A stretch of 64,000 nt of DNA from Oopsacas minuta (GCA_024704765.1 JAKMXF010000033.1:682001-746000); one strand, 5' to 3'; positions 52,777-63,994 are shown, numbered from the stretch's first letter. Notes: a model not told the origin generated them from the sequence alone. A program made the numbers and translations.

Positions 52777-53742
52777 TCATTTCTTTACAGTAGTTCTCAT
52801 TAATTTCTCCTTCAAATGCTCACCAGCACTTATAGGCTCATACAACTTATCTTTGTCATCTTTATACGTGCCTGGGAGAGTATCTATAATAGTATCATGA
52901 TGAGGAGTAGTAAAAAATACCATTGAGAGACGTTCGTTGTCAAGGTTGTTATTTATCACACGGTGAGTAGCTGATTTCCAAATACCATTAGTCCATCGTT
53001 CTATTAAGTCTCCTGAATTAATAATAAAACTATTCTGTGGTGATATAACGGGCAGCCACGTACCATTATGATCCACTTCTAATGAGTGACATTTATCTGC
53101 CCGTTGATAATCATCTGTTTTTAGAATAGTAAAACCTCCATAATCAGTATGTGCACCATATCGTTGGGCATTCTTTGTAGATTCGTTTATTTCTGTTTTA
53201 GCGTAGTAAGCTAGTCTCAGGGAAATTTCAATTTTTTCAACTATTTCTGAGAAATAGCTAGGATCCAGGTTTAATGCTAGTGCAGATATTTTCATGATAA
53301 TTTGTGCTAGTTGCCTGATACTCAAGAAATAATTGTGCATTGTAACTGTGAATTCAGGTACAATTTCATCTAAGCATACATCAGTATGTGTAGGTATAGT
53401 GTTCATTGTAAAACAAATGTTCTCAACTAAATCTGGCTGTCCAACTGCCTCCTTATCCACCGACTTACTAACCATTTCAATTCCCCTCGGAACATACCCT
53501 CCAACTCCGTAACCTTTACCTAAATAGAATTTCATTTTATCTGCCTCTGGAAGTCTAAAGAAATCTAATGATTTCTTGTAAAGATTGTCGATATACTCGT
53601 CATTAATTCCGTGCCCTGTGATGATGCAAAATCCGTAATTCCTGAAAACTAAGTCCCATTGTTTAATGACGTCATCTCTTAGGATGGGAGTATCTGCTAT
53701 GAAGTGAGTAATGTCTATTGTTGGGATACCCTCTGTAGCCAT
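52777..53742 (-). CDS. 2-oxoglutarate/Fe(II)-type oxygenase, isopenicillin-N-synthase-like
   Basis: A 321-aa non-haem iron oxygenase. The N-terminal DIOX_N part (GIPTIDITHFI ... NYGFCIITGHGI) is followed by the double-stranded beta-helix domain with iron ligands H198 and D200 (AHTDYGGFTIL) and H260 (SATHRVINN), and the 2-oxoglutarate-type RxS (R271LS273). The 2OG-Fe(II) IPNS/gibberellin-oxidase-like family is large in plants, fungi and bacteria, and patchy in animals. Substrate cannot be told from sequence. Single exon, complete. Acquisition by transfer is possible but nothing in base composition separates it from its neighbours. Confidence 0.9.
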   Translation of the reverse strand: MATEGIPTIDITHFIADTPILRDDVIKQWDLVFRNYGFCIITGHGINDEYIDNLYKKSLDFFRLPEADKMKFYLGKGYGVGGYVPRGIEMVSKSVDKEAVGQPDLVENICFTMNTIPTHTDVCLDEIVPEFTVTMHNYFLSIRQLAQIIMKISALALNLDPSYFSEIVEKIEISLRLAYYAKTEINESTKNAQRYGAHTDYGGFTILKTDDYQRADKCHSLEVDHNGTWLPVISPQNSFIINSGDLIERWTNGIWKSATHRVINNNLDNERLSMVFFTTPHHDTIIDTLPGTYKDDKDKLYEPISAGEHLKEKLMRTTVKK

Positions 53743-54179
53743 TTTATCTAAGCCTGAGATTCAAGAAATGTTACTTTTATGAGATTGTATTTAGTTCAGC
53801 GCGTAGTTTGTTTAAATATTCAAATTACTCTATAATGAAGTATGTCCTTACCACCAAATTAAATCTGAAACTGCAATTAAACATAGGGTAAGTTATTCGT
53901 CATTTCTGTTATGCCCACAAGACACGATACAACTGTTGGATGCAATTTTGTTTTTGGAAGTTTGAGGGAAAATTGTTGCAAGAAACTTGCATGGAAATAG
54001 GAACATTTTCAATGTTCATGCAACTTTGTTGCTCCGTGTATGTTGCCTTGTTGCCCTGTTGCATCTTGTATGGTTCGCTTAAGAAATTTATTAATAAGGA
54101 TAAGATTAATTTACAATTGTCAAAACAGAAGCCAATACATACAAAATAAGCAAAATAATAAAATATTTAAGATACAAAA
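53743..54179. other. Spacer with TTGC-rich repeat sequence
   Basis: A stretch (~53935-54070) with repeated ttgcaac/gttgc words (tgcaactttgttgctccgtg, ttgccttgttgccctgttgc) recalls a piece in the kinesin intron (61640-61670) and one in HINT intron 2 (~18530). Possibly a dispersed repeat; no gene. Confidence 0.4.
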
Positions 54180-55286
54180 TTAAACTCTAAGAGGTGGAAA
54201 TAGATTAGTATTTCCCTCAAATCTTGTTTGGAGAGGAGTTTTACAATACTTGTATATCTTCAATGCTAAAATACCCAAAGATATCCCGACGTAAGGCATA
54301 AAGTACAGCACAGTGGATACAAAACTAATAACTGGCGTTATAGAGTCAATAGCGAATTGGAACTTGTATATGAACTGTTGGTGCTCACAATCTAGGTACG
54401 ACAAGCTACTATTCAAGTGAAAAAGTGCAGTAACGTATTTAGATTTTTCAGTCAACAACATCGAAGCCAAAGATGAGGAATTGTGTAGGGTAAGATTAAA
54501 AACAAATATAGAAACAGAAGACAGCAATAAATTGAATAAAATGATGGAATTTCGCTTAACTTTCCTGTGATATCCATAACTAGGAAGATCCCGTAATATA
54601 AAAGCATCATCACATCGCCATTTTAAAGTCATAACATACAGTTTTTTGTGCTTAAAAAGTAGGACTACTAAGACTATAGAATATATAGGAACAGCTGCCT
54701 TTGATAAGATCTGAGTGTGTGGGATAACGGAAATAATCATAAGCAAGGGAAGGAGAAGCGAGGCTTTGATTAAAAAGAGTTTCACACTACTCAAATCCGT
54801 ATTCATTTGATAAGCCAAGTAAATATATTTGATAAGCCCTATGACTAAAATAGAATTAGCACATAGAATCATATCCCTTAGGCTAAAGAATAAAGAGATC
54901 AGTGGGTTAATCAGCTCTATCTCCCAAATTTCAAAACCTTTGTCTGTACAATTAATGGAAATATCAAGAGGAAAGATTGGATAGTTACCAAGCCTCGGGG
55001 TGAAATTGAAAATTAACGTGCCTAGACATTGTGCAATCACACACAAAATTTCCAAGATTATAATCATAAGAAAGAAGAAGTAAATAATACATTTCATCTT
55101 GTTGTTATAGAATTGTATATAAAACTCATTGTAATACCTACTCACAGATAGTTTCTTATAAACCTTGTAGAATTTTAGGAAGCGAAATAATACAAAAGTA
55201 AACCAGAATATTGCAAGGATGAAACAGGGTAGAAACACCAAACCACCTACTCCAATGTAAATGAGGTTTATAGTATTGAAATGCAT
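54180..55286 (-). CDS. Multi-membrane-span protein, family X member 2
   Basis: A 368-aa polytopic protein with about seven spans (roughly 8-35, 63-92, 127-155, 168-188, 192-210, 246-266, 311-347). As in members 1 and 3, span 2 begins after a basic segment (NNKMKCIIYF... LEILCV). A Cys-bearing outer loop (INCTDKGFE) precedes span 3, and a basic loop with RRKVKRNS-like charge (YGYHRKVKRNSIILF) leads into span 6. A potential N-glycosylation cluster (NLTLHNSSS) lies after span 6. Opposite strand to member 3, with which it is divergent across 549 bp. No known family recognised. Confidence 0.65.
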   Translation of the reverse strand: MHFNTINLIYIGVGGLVFLPCFILAIFWFTFVLFRFLKFYKVYKKLSVSRYYNEFYIQFYNNKMKCIIYFFFLMIIILEILCVIAQCLGTLIFNFTPRLGNYPIFPLDISINCTDKGFEIWEIELINPLISLFFSLRDMILCANSILVIGLIKYIYLAYQMNTDLSSVKLFLIKASLLLPLLMIISVIPHTQILSKAAVPIYSIVLVVLLFKHKKLYVMTLKWRCDDAFILRDLPSYGYHRKVKRNSIILFNLLLSSVSIFVFNLTLHNSSSLASMLLTEKSKYVTALFHLNSSLSYLDCEHQQFIYKFQFAIDSITPVISFVSTVLYFMPYVGISLGILALKIYKYCKTPLQTRFEGNTNLFPPLRV

Positions 55287-55835
55287 TTAATCAGAGATAA
55301 TTATAAATATTGAATTTGACTTAAATATATACAAGAAATGACAGTGTAAGTATATTGATGGGGAAATATTTAGGGATACAATTATCTAAGCATTACATAA
55401 CCGTAAGCAAAATGTAATAAACTGGGTGTTAGTGTATGTAATAAATAGGGTGTTTGTGTATGTAATAAATAGGGTGTTAGTATTGTGTACTTACCAATCA
55501 ATAATGCATAATGTCAGCTCACAAACATATGTATATATTTATAAATATTTATTACGTCATTGGAAATTCATGGGCCATCCCTTCTTCTTGTACTGGCTAG
55601 GCCCCTGATTCATAAATGGATAGTTAATCCATTTTTGGCTATAGTAATATTAATTAATTAACGAATTTAGACAATGCCATCATCCAGCAAATATTGATGG
55701 TGTGTGTTCATCTTAGTGCGTATCAAATTCAAATAACCTCAACATTAATAGGCATAACTACTTTGTTCAACACTCTGCCTACATATATATTACATTAATT
55801 CATGTATATGAACCACTTTCGAATTTTCCATATAC
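55287..55835. other. Divergent spacer between family X members 2 and 3
   Basis: AT-rich, with the 24-bp tandem repeat at 55424-55483 as the only structure seen. Confidence 0.45.
55424..55483. repeat. Tandem repeat of a 24-bp unit, about 2.5 copies
   Basis: Unit gggtgttagtgtatgtaata plus aata, at 55424, 55448 and partly 55472, with one substitution between copies. Confidence 0.85.
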
Positions 55836-56957
55836 ATGGACCACTTTCCAAGCCTTCACCATACCTCCACAAATACCCCAATACCTGATGTTATCATTAA
55901 TCACACTGCAGTAACCACATTTCATATTATACTCATAGTAACAAATGTAGTGGGTGTCCTCTTCTCCATTTCCTGGGTAATCTACGTATGGTCAAAGCTA
56001 GAGAAAATCAAGAAGCAGCTAAAGAGGGTAGATGTATTAAATACCTTGGAGATAAATGAAATGCGGAACAAGGTAATCAAATATTACTTATACCTAGCTG
56101 TAATGATAATAGAAGCAATTCATGTTCTTCTGCGTTTAGTCATTTACATAGTCTTTACAGCGTTTGATTTTCTTCCTCACGAACCAAGCCAACCAACCTG
56201 TCACATTATTGGAAATTACAGTGCGTATTATTTCATAGAACGTCTACAACCTTACCAGTTCATATGGATTGGTTTATCACATAGCTTCGCCATAGCATTG
56301 ATTATTAGTTTAATTGTAACAATGCTATATCTACGGGAGAGCTATAGCTACTATGAAAGGAGATTTAAATGGATCAAAAGGTGGTTGGTAATCGGAATAG
56401 TTCAGTTCTTTGCTGTTTGGGTGTTTCTATCCATTCCTTATATGGCTCCTATCGGATCCATAATATTCACATTATCTACAATATTAGATTTCGCATTCTT
56501 AGTAAAAGCAGCGCGGCGATTGTTAGCCATCTTAAATATGCGTCTTTTCGACTTAAAATTCGAGCCAGAGAAGTATTCCACATTCAGACGCTCACTAATA
56601 AAATTCCAATGGCTAGGTATATTCCTGTTATCATTAATGCTATATTTGATTGGAATAGTGTTTGCACACATAGCTATTTGGTTATCTGTGAGTCCATGCT
56701 TCTTCAGTACTTATTACAACATACCTTATGTCTTGACTGATACACAAGTAGATACAATTTCTAATGTAGCTTCCATAGTATGGCTACTGGATTATGTCGC
56801 GATATTCCAGTTTGATATTGTGTTGTTAGCTGGAAACATAATTTACATGATATATACCCGTATTTCAAGAAAGAACATCAATGATGAGACGAGACAGCTG
56901 ATGAATGACTATTCTAACAGTTTGACTGACTACAGGCAAAGATTATACACATTATGA
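55836..56957 (+). CDS. Multi-membrane-span protein, family X member 3
   Basis: A 373-aa polytopic protein. The outer N-terminus carries an N-glycosylation site (NHTAV). About seven spans lie near 30-52, 82-112, 141-166, 182-202, 206-224, 254-282 and 311-341. Signature parts shared in order with members 1 and 2: NKVIKYYLYLAVMIIEA at span 2, a Cys loop (QPTCHIIGNYS) before span 3, and RRLLAILNMRLFDLKFEPEK before span 6. A cytoplasmic-type tail of ~32 residues ends the protein. The topology fits a 7TM receptor, but no DRY, NPxxY or KTxxxW motif is seen. Intronless. Confidence 0.65.
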   Translation: MDHFPSLHHTSTNTPIPDVIINHTAVTTFHIILIVTNVVGVLFSISWVIYVWSKLEKIKKQLKRVDVLNTLEINEMRNKVIKYYLYLAVMIIEAIHVLLRLVIYIVFTAFDFLPHEPSQPTCHIIGNYSAYYFIERLQPYQFIWIGLSHSFAIALIISLIVTMLYLRESYSYYERRFKWIKRWLVIGIVQFFAVWVFLSIPYMAPIGSIIFTLSTILDFAFLVKAARRLLAILNMRLFDLKFEPEKYSTFRRSLIKFQWLGIFLLSLMLYLIGIVFAHIAIWLSVSPCFFSTYYNIPYVLTDTQVDTISNVASIVWLLDYVAIFQFDIVLLAGNIIYMIYTRISRKNINDETRQLMNDYSNSLTDYRQRLYTL

Positions 56958-58088
56958 TTATGTGATTTATTCAGGAATTTGTTAAGTAAATAAATGTTGT
57001 TGTGTTGATAGAACATTATAATTTAATATAATTTCATTCAGCATTTGTTCGTTTTTGAATACATTCAAATAAAATATTGATTCTGATTTTGCAGTTTCTA
57101 TAAGTTGAATTATGAGATTGTACATATGTAGTGGACTAAGCCGTAATAGACACGTTTAGCGTCAGTAAGGGACCAAAAATGGTGGCCGCTACCTCTATAA
57201 CGCTCATCTACCGTTATATACACATACGTTTATGGGCAATTCCTAACCTAGTAATTGATCATCTTAATTAGGTTTTCAAATCGGACGATAAACAGATAAC
57301 AATCGAGTGATAATTAATATTTACAAATACGTAATGCTTTCAATTAAAAATAGCTATTGTTGAACTTTAAACTCTATTCAATACCATCATCATCACTCAC
57401 TCAAAAGGGCTTAATTTGTGTTAGTATCATGCAGAGCATCAGATTACCAAAGACACGTCATTCTACAACTCTAGTAGCAACTGCAGAAAGATATTACGAG
57501 CTGATTCAACTAATAACTAATCAAGTTATAGTGGTAGAACACAGCTCTTATTATCCGTCAAGTTTACAAGTAGTAGTTCTATACTGTAACTACAACTCAA
57601 GATTATAGACGTGGGTATGCAGTTGGCTACTAATTGTAGATCATCTTCGCATAGATCATCACTTGCTTCAAATTATATATTATACCTTAAATCCGAATAT
57701 CAATTTTTGAGTGAAAAGTTTGGAATTATTAGCTCAAAAATATAGTCTGAGTGTTATAAACGATATAAACGTGTAATTGTTGTTACCGTCGAAAATGAAT
57801 TGAGAATCCGCGAATTTAAGTTTCGACCGGTACTTGGTCGAGATCTCAATTTCGCGGATTCTGAATTTCGTCGGTGAAATGTAACTGGCCGTATAAATAT
57901 ATTTCAGAACCAAAGACAGTAGTGAGAAGTATTCCAATACGAATACATTTTTACTAAAAACTGTGTGTAATTCGTGTCTGTCCTAACAACCATAATACTA
58001 TAAATTCTAGCAAGTGACATCAATAATTCTTTAGGTAATGATTCTATTAATTCCTAAAAAGGTACGAGAAGGTCAAGATTAGGATGCT
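56958..58088. other. Intergenic region, 1.1 kb, with one inverted repeat
   Basis: Contains the imperfect inverted repeat at 57785-57875. The 83-codon ORF at 57357-57608 has no recognisable feature and I do not call it. Confidence 0.45.
57785..57875. repeat. 91-bp imperfect inverted repeat
   Basis: Left arm begins ACCGTCGAAAATG and contains GAGAATCCGCGAA; right arm on the other strand begins ACCGACGAAATTC and contains CAGAATCCGCGAA. Arms of about 30 bp, loop of about 30 bp. A likely small MITE. Confidence 0.65.
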
Positions 58089-61000
58089 TTATTGCTGGTT
58101 GCATGCAGGATCATTTTGCTCTGAAACGTTATCCAATTTCTCCCTGTTAACTATTGATGGTTTACTGGTGGCTCGGGCTTTTGCTTTCAAGCTTGCTTTC
58201 TCAGCACGTAGAGACAAATAATCATGTTTTGGCATTGCGGATACTTCCAATTGTCTGCGTTTTTCAACATTCTTACACTGCTCTTCTAAGAAGGAAATCT
58301 TCCGTTGTTGATTTCCATTCTGCTTTTCATAGTACCTCAATCTAGATTGTAATTCTGAGACATTTAATTTATCATTAGATAAAGAAAAATCAATAGGGAC
58401 CTCATTTTTAGACTTTAAATTTCTCCTCACTTCTTCGAGTTGTATTTGTAGAGAAGATTCGGATTTGTACAACTTTTCATTCTCAGTTTCTAGTCTTTTA
58501 ACACACTCTTCTAAGTGAGGTATAATTTCGAGATATTTCTCTAATTCTGTGTGATTGTTATGTATTTTATCAAAATCTGCAGCCTTCGCATCATAAACTG
58601 ATTTTATTTTTTTGTAATCTTCCTTGCAATGTATTAATGTAGTTTCCAATTCTAGTACTGTATTTCTTAGTAATTGTGTCTCTTGTGATTCATCTTTGGA
58701 ATTGCAACTGTGTTCATGTCTCAATTCTGTAATTTTAGTTATAGCCGGCTGAAGCTTCTGATTAAGTTTGTCTACCTCTTTCTGTAGGGCCATTTTATCC
58801 AATCTATCTGATTCTATCTGTGTTTTTAAATGTAATATAACTCCATCCAAGTGTGATCGTGTTGCCCATAACGTCTGATTCTCACTCTGTAGAGAAGAAT
58901 TGTCTCTCTCTACTTCTACTAATCTGTTAGCTATTTCTTCTATACAACTTTTTGGTACATGATCTGTGTAGTGGTCTAGCGTTGTTGTCAGCTCAGCTAA
59001 TTCAGTACTAAGTTGTGTAGATAGACTAGTAGCTTCTTTAACCTTAATTTCCAGCTCTTCAATATTTTTATTAGCATCCTGTAGCCTGATTTCTAGTGTG
59101 TACTTCTCTTTCTCCCAATCCATGATTCTCTTCTGTTTATCCTTCTCTGATATCTTTACCTGTTGCTCGAGTAGATCATTAGCTTTAAATAAGTCTGTTA
59201 TTTCATCCAAGGCAGAATTCATGTTAGATTGAGCTTTCTGTTTATGAATCTTTTCAGTATCTAACTGATTCTTAAATTCTAATATTTGTTCCTTCTGCTG
59301 TAAGATTTGACGATTAAGCGTATGCTCAATTTCACTTTTAAGTCTGTAAGCCTCTGCTCTAAAGGAATTATTTGCTTCTCTCTCTTTCTCAACTTTGTTT
59401 CTTACTTCAATCAACATTTCTAAATCACCGATATAGCCTTTGAGATTATCAGTCACTTGTTCGAGGAATGGATAAATATTTGAGAATCCTTCGAACGTAT
59501 CAATTGGTTTTGTCGTTATATCTTTGTATGCTCTCTCTCTTATCTCTGTCAGCTGATGTAATATGAAATTTATCTCATTCATTTTACTATCAATTTTGTT
59601 ACGCTCTACAACTGACAACATAGCAATCTCATCTGTCATAATAGTAGCATTTGTTTTAGCGATAGGTTTATCTTGCTCTAGCAAGATAAAAGAATATTCT
59701 CTTATTTTAACCTCGTACTGACTTAGCTGTGCTCTAAGACCCTGGTTACTAGTCTTCAGTTGTTCTATCTCTTCTATAGTATCACCATCTTGCTGTATAT
59801 GCGAGTGAGTATTATGTATGTTAGATAACTCAGACTGACTATCAGCCAGCTGACACGTGACAGACTCAATCTGAGTCCTGAGCTCAGCAATACAAGAGTC
59901 CTTACTGGATATGACAGTATTCATGTTCTGTATTTCAGTCTGTATAGAAGCTAGGTAATGGGGTAGCTGTTGAATATCATCTTGAGACCAGTTATTAACC
60001 ATGTGCCTTATTTCTTCTATGTTACCATATACATTCAAACTAGCAAGTTGTTTCTGTGAAATTTCCTTTCTGTATTTGAGAATTTTCTTTATTAAAGAAT
60101 CAATAAGAACTGTCGTTTCTGGTGAATGTAATTCCTCAGTCAGCTGTTTAATCGATTCTACATCAAGTTTATATTCGTCTTCTGTTAGAATATCGTTTAT
60201 TGCATTTTCAAAACATTTCTTTATTTGCATTAGATTACAGTTAGAAATTAATGAACATTCAAGCTCTAGCACTAATTCTTCATTCGTTGCTTCTAATGTA
60301 CATAATTTAGAACTGAGGCCAAATATAATAGTTTCATTGTGTGTCTCATCTAAGTAAGCAGAATAATCGTTAGCTGTGTTTACATCAGTTTGTGTACAAT
60401 TGCTGTATCTGTCATATCTATGAATATCTGTATTGGTAGCTATAGAGCAGTGCTGTATATTTTCTGTGTGTATAGAACTATTTGTTGTCTGTGTGAGAAT
60501 ATCTTCAAACTTGTCTATGAAAGATCTGTTTTCTTTTGGGAGGGAAGTTGGGTCATTCAGTATCTCAGAAATCTCCAATTCAGTTTGTGATTGAGTCGAA
60601 ATAATATCACATGGATAGTTAAGAGCGCTAATTTGAGTAGCCTGATTAACCTGATGTTTACAAGGACTAGTCTGTATCGATACATCTAATGTAATGGCGT
60701 CATCACAATCAGTTTGTGATTGAGTAGAAATAATATCAGAGCAAAGAGGAACACATTCAGTAGCCTGGTTAACTTGATGCTCATAAGGACTTGTTTGTAT
60801 GTATACATCATGTTGTTCTAGTACATCTACACAGTCATTGTTAGGTATACTAGTGTTCATAGATGTATCTAATGTAATGACGTCATCACAATCAGTTTGT
60901 GAATGGATAGAAATAAGAGGAATAGCTTGATGCTCATAAGGACTAGTCTGTATAGACACATTCTGCTGTTCTAATACATCTACAGGGTCAGTATTAGCTA

Positions 61001-62976
61001 TAATACTAGTATTCATAGAGGTATCTAGAGTAATGACGTCACCACAATCAGTTTGTGTACAACACTCAAGGAAATGAATAGGATCATCAGTCTCTGTTTG
61101 TATGCTCGTAACATGTAGGGGTATTCCCTCAATACATTCAGTTTGCATAGATGTATCTATTGTAGTTAAGCAATGTGTGTATACAGGAAAAGGACTAGAT
61201 TGTGTATCTACGGTTGTTATGTTAGCAGTTTTAAGATAACTATGTTTAGGATGTATAGGACTTGAATATTCAGGATTTTCAGTCTGTTCAATAGAATCAT
61301 TATCATTACTTGATACACTAGATCTTAGAGTACAATCACTGTTTCTAGAAGAGAGAGAGGTTTCTTCTGCTGTCCCAATAGAACTATCTTTCTCCTCAAA
61401 GATATTATTAAGTTGTATCCTCAGAGGCCCAAGCTTACCTTCCCTCCTCCTGAATTCTACCTGTGAGTTATTCATCATCCTCCTAGCTATGTCTAAGTTA
61501 GGACTCAACACATGTTCATTTATGTCTCTACGTTTTAGAGCCATTGCTCGCTTCTCAGGTACAGCACCCATAGTGTATCTAAATAAGTAGTAGCAATTAA
61601 ATATGTATAACTAACGTACACGATGTACTTTGTTTCCTTGCTGCATGTAGCAATAAAGTTGCATCCGTGAGGGAGTAAAATTTAGGGAAATTACGTAACG
61701 TAACGTCTGAGTGGCCCCCTATATACATATGAGGTAAATAACAAACTTTTTCGACGCTAAACACTTACCTCCTAGTTGGGTGTGTATTATCTACAACCTC
61801 TGTCAGGGTAGTATTAGATTTTATAACAAGAGATTTGAGACTAGAAATCTTAGATTCCATATCTTTTTGAATCTGAGACCGACAAGAATTATCTTCAGAT
61901 AATTTCTTCTTCAAAGCTAAATTCTCCTTCTCTAACCTTTTCAGCCTCTTGAGCATGATATCTACATCAGAATCATCTGTGTACTCATTTACTATAGCAT
62001 GATTCTCTACACTCTTCGCTCTGCTAGCAAACCTTAAAGTACTATGTGTCTCTTCTATACTAGCTGTAGTCACGGTACATATTATTACTGTCTTAGCATT
62101 ACCTCCCAGAGAAGATTCTAGAATACGAGTTAATTTAGAGTCACGGTACGGAACATAAGAATCTTTCTTAGCTTCAGTCAATCTTCTAATCACACTACCA
62201 AGTGTGAGGAGAGATTTATTTATGAATGTTCCTTCTTTGAATCTCGCACCATCTCCAGTTGTAGCGCTAGCCCTCTCAGAGCCAGCTAGATCCACCATAT
62301 TCAATTGTGACACCTTGATAGTCCCTTCATCGCCCATCTTACTCTCTAATATCAGACGTAATAGTGTGTGAGAACGAGAGCTACGTTCATTCATATTAGT
62401 CTTCCCCGTGTGTCTATTCCTCTCTCCATTTATCAGACATATATCAATACTAGAATAGTCTGTAATATGTGCTTCAGTGAGGTTAGCAACATAAGGTATA
62501 CGATCATCAGTTTCTCTGATGACAAGGTTTGTGTTTGATGGGTTTAGTAAATCCACAATAGCCTCATTGTATATTTCCATGTATGATAGTCGTAATACAA
62601 ACTCACAATTATTAGATAATTCAATATGCTTGAATAGACCAGTGAATGTGAATGGGATAATACCAGGTAATTCAGGTGCACCCATCATTGTATAGGTTTT
62701 ACCAGAAGAAGTCTGTCCGTATGCAAATACAGTACCATTGAATCCTTCTACCACTGACTGTACGATGGGAGCTACTAGCTGATCGTATAGGAGAGTAGTA
62801 GGGGCTGTGTGATCATATACGTAATCAAATGAGTAGTTAGTGTTAGGTAGGACTTTACCTACTCCATTCAACTGACAGATGGTATTGTTTTGTACTCGCC
62901 AATTGTTCCTACCTTCCTCTAGCTCCTCTCGTTCTATAATAGGACGTGCACGGATAGCAACTTTTATCTTTTCCAT
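58089..62976 (-). CDS. CENPE: CENP-E-like kinesin-7 motor with long coiled coil
   Basis: Exon 1 (62976-61769) and exon 2 (61578-58089) join in phase 2 across a 190-nt GT-AG intron to give 1565 aa. The N-terminal motor domain (3-~335) has the P-loop GQTSSGKT, switch I NERSSRSH and switch II DLAGSE; the motor at the extreme N-terminus and motif LLRLILESK fit CENP-E/kinesin-7. A neck coiled coil follows. Residues ~490-780 are Ser/Thr-rich with many TQT, SIQTS and SQTD motifs, candidate dynein light chain LC8 sites. Residues ~780-1520 are coiled coil with heptads. Vertebrate CENP-E (~2700 aa) moves chromosomes to the spindle equator; this is much shorter. A different N-terminal kinesin is the alternative. 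Confidence 0.88.
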
Positions 62977-63850
62977 ATGAAAACAAAACTAAGAGAAAAG
63001 TATTACAAATATTAGAATACCGAATCATTTATCATAGCTATGTAAGCTGAAAGACGTTGAGGATGGCTATTCTGCATGGTCAAACCAATTTGAAATTCAA
63101 TCAAGTTTATCTTCTAATATCCGTGCCAATTGTTAACTAACTAATTATAATTACGTATTTATCTCTTATACGTATACAGGTAAACTTCCCAAAGCGGAAG
63201 TTTACCTGTATATAAGATACAGCAATCCCATTCCACCGATTGATTTTCCTATATACAAATAGCACTTCTTGAACCTCTGAGATAGGACACCTCCAACATT
63301 TATATTCTATATTATCTAATTGTAGTAATTTAAGAAACTAGAGGTGTCCGTATTAAGGCTGGGTAGCCACAACATCCTTCATTTTATCAATTTTATGTCC
63401 ATAAAGATTATAGACAATAGATACGGAATCTCTAGGCCAAAACTTGCTCCTGGCTTAATCGGTTTTCAATAACCATTAGTAATACTTATTATTGTCAGAA
63501 TCCGATAATTCGGCCTTAAAAAATATAATAAGTGCGTATAATGGCAATCTCTGAGATACAGCACAATAGTATTGTCCCGATTATGTCGTATCTCGGAGGT
63601 TTACTTGTATTAACACTTTAGTACACCGCCGCGGCTTATAAAATGTTTCAATATCCTTCCATATATAGAAGGAAATATTGATTGTTCTACAATTATGAGC
63701 CAGATGAGTATATACGAGCATATTAGTTCCCAGAATACAGTGGTTCAAATACCAATGCAATTAGCTGGGAAGGTATTCCCTGTGGCCCATCTTTATTAAT
63801 AAATCTAATAGATGGATAAATATATTAAAATAAGAATATGAGTATCAGGA
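62977..63850. other. Intergenic region with a palindrome and MITE-like debris
   Basis: Includes the palindrome at 63173-63212 and a pair of inverted words GGACACCTC (~63286) and GAGGTGTCC (~63342) marking a possible small element. Near 63555-63610 gagatacagcacaata and gtatctcggaggtttacttgta resemble MITE ends. No gene. Confidence 0.45.
63173..63212. repeat. Perfect 17-bp inverted repeat, 6-nt loop
   Basis: Arms TATACAGGTAAACTTCC and GGAAGTTTACCTGTATA around caaagc, extended outward by TCTTATA / TATAAGA with a 2-nt offset. Confidence 0.85.
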
Positions 63851-63994
63851 TTATCGTATCATATCTCTTGAACAAACTATTATTAGATTCAGCATTTGTT
63901 GAAATTCCTCAAAGTCAAGAACTATTGTATCAGCATCAACCTCATTCATTATTGCATCTACTTCTTCGTCAGTTATAACTTCCCCCAGCGTTTT
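63851..63994 (-). CDS. Calmodulin-like EF-hand protein, last exon (gene runs off the window)
   Basis: The last 6 bases of the window read, on the minus strand, TTTTAG, a splice acceptor. After it the frame gives 47 residues to a TAA at 63851: KTLGEVITDEEVDAIMNEVD, then ADTIVLDFEEFQQML and a short tail. This is the calmodulin fourth EF-hand pattern (LG..LTDEEVDEMI.E.D ... EEF). The loop is one residue shorter than canonical and lacks the Asp and Gly of DxDGD, so calcium binding by this hand is doubtful. The upstream exons are outside the window. Confidence 0.75.
   Translation of the reverse strand, partial: KTLGEVITDEEVDAIMNEVDADTIVLDFEEFQQMLNLIIVCSRDMIR

Noticed and set aside
52777-53742. 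Bacterial contamination or recent transfer as source of the IPNS-like gene
   Set aside because: It is embedded among animal genes with similar base composition; transfer remains possible but nothing in the sequence shows it.
55836-56957. Assigning family X proteins to insect-type gustatory/odorant receptors
   Set aside because: Size and span number are compatible, but I see no TYhhhhhQF-type signature, so the name would be a guess.
57357-57608. 83-codon ORF between family X member 3 and the kinesin
   Set aside because: Begins at a TTG, no recognisable feature, no splice partner seen.
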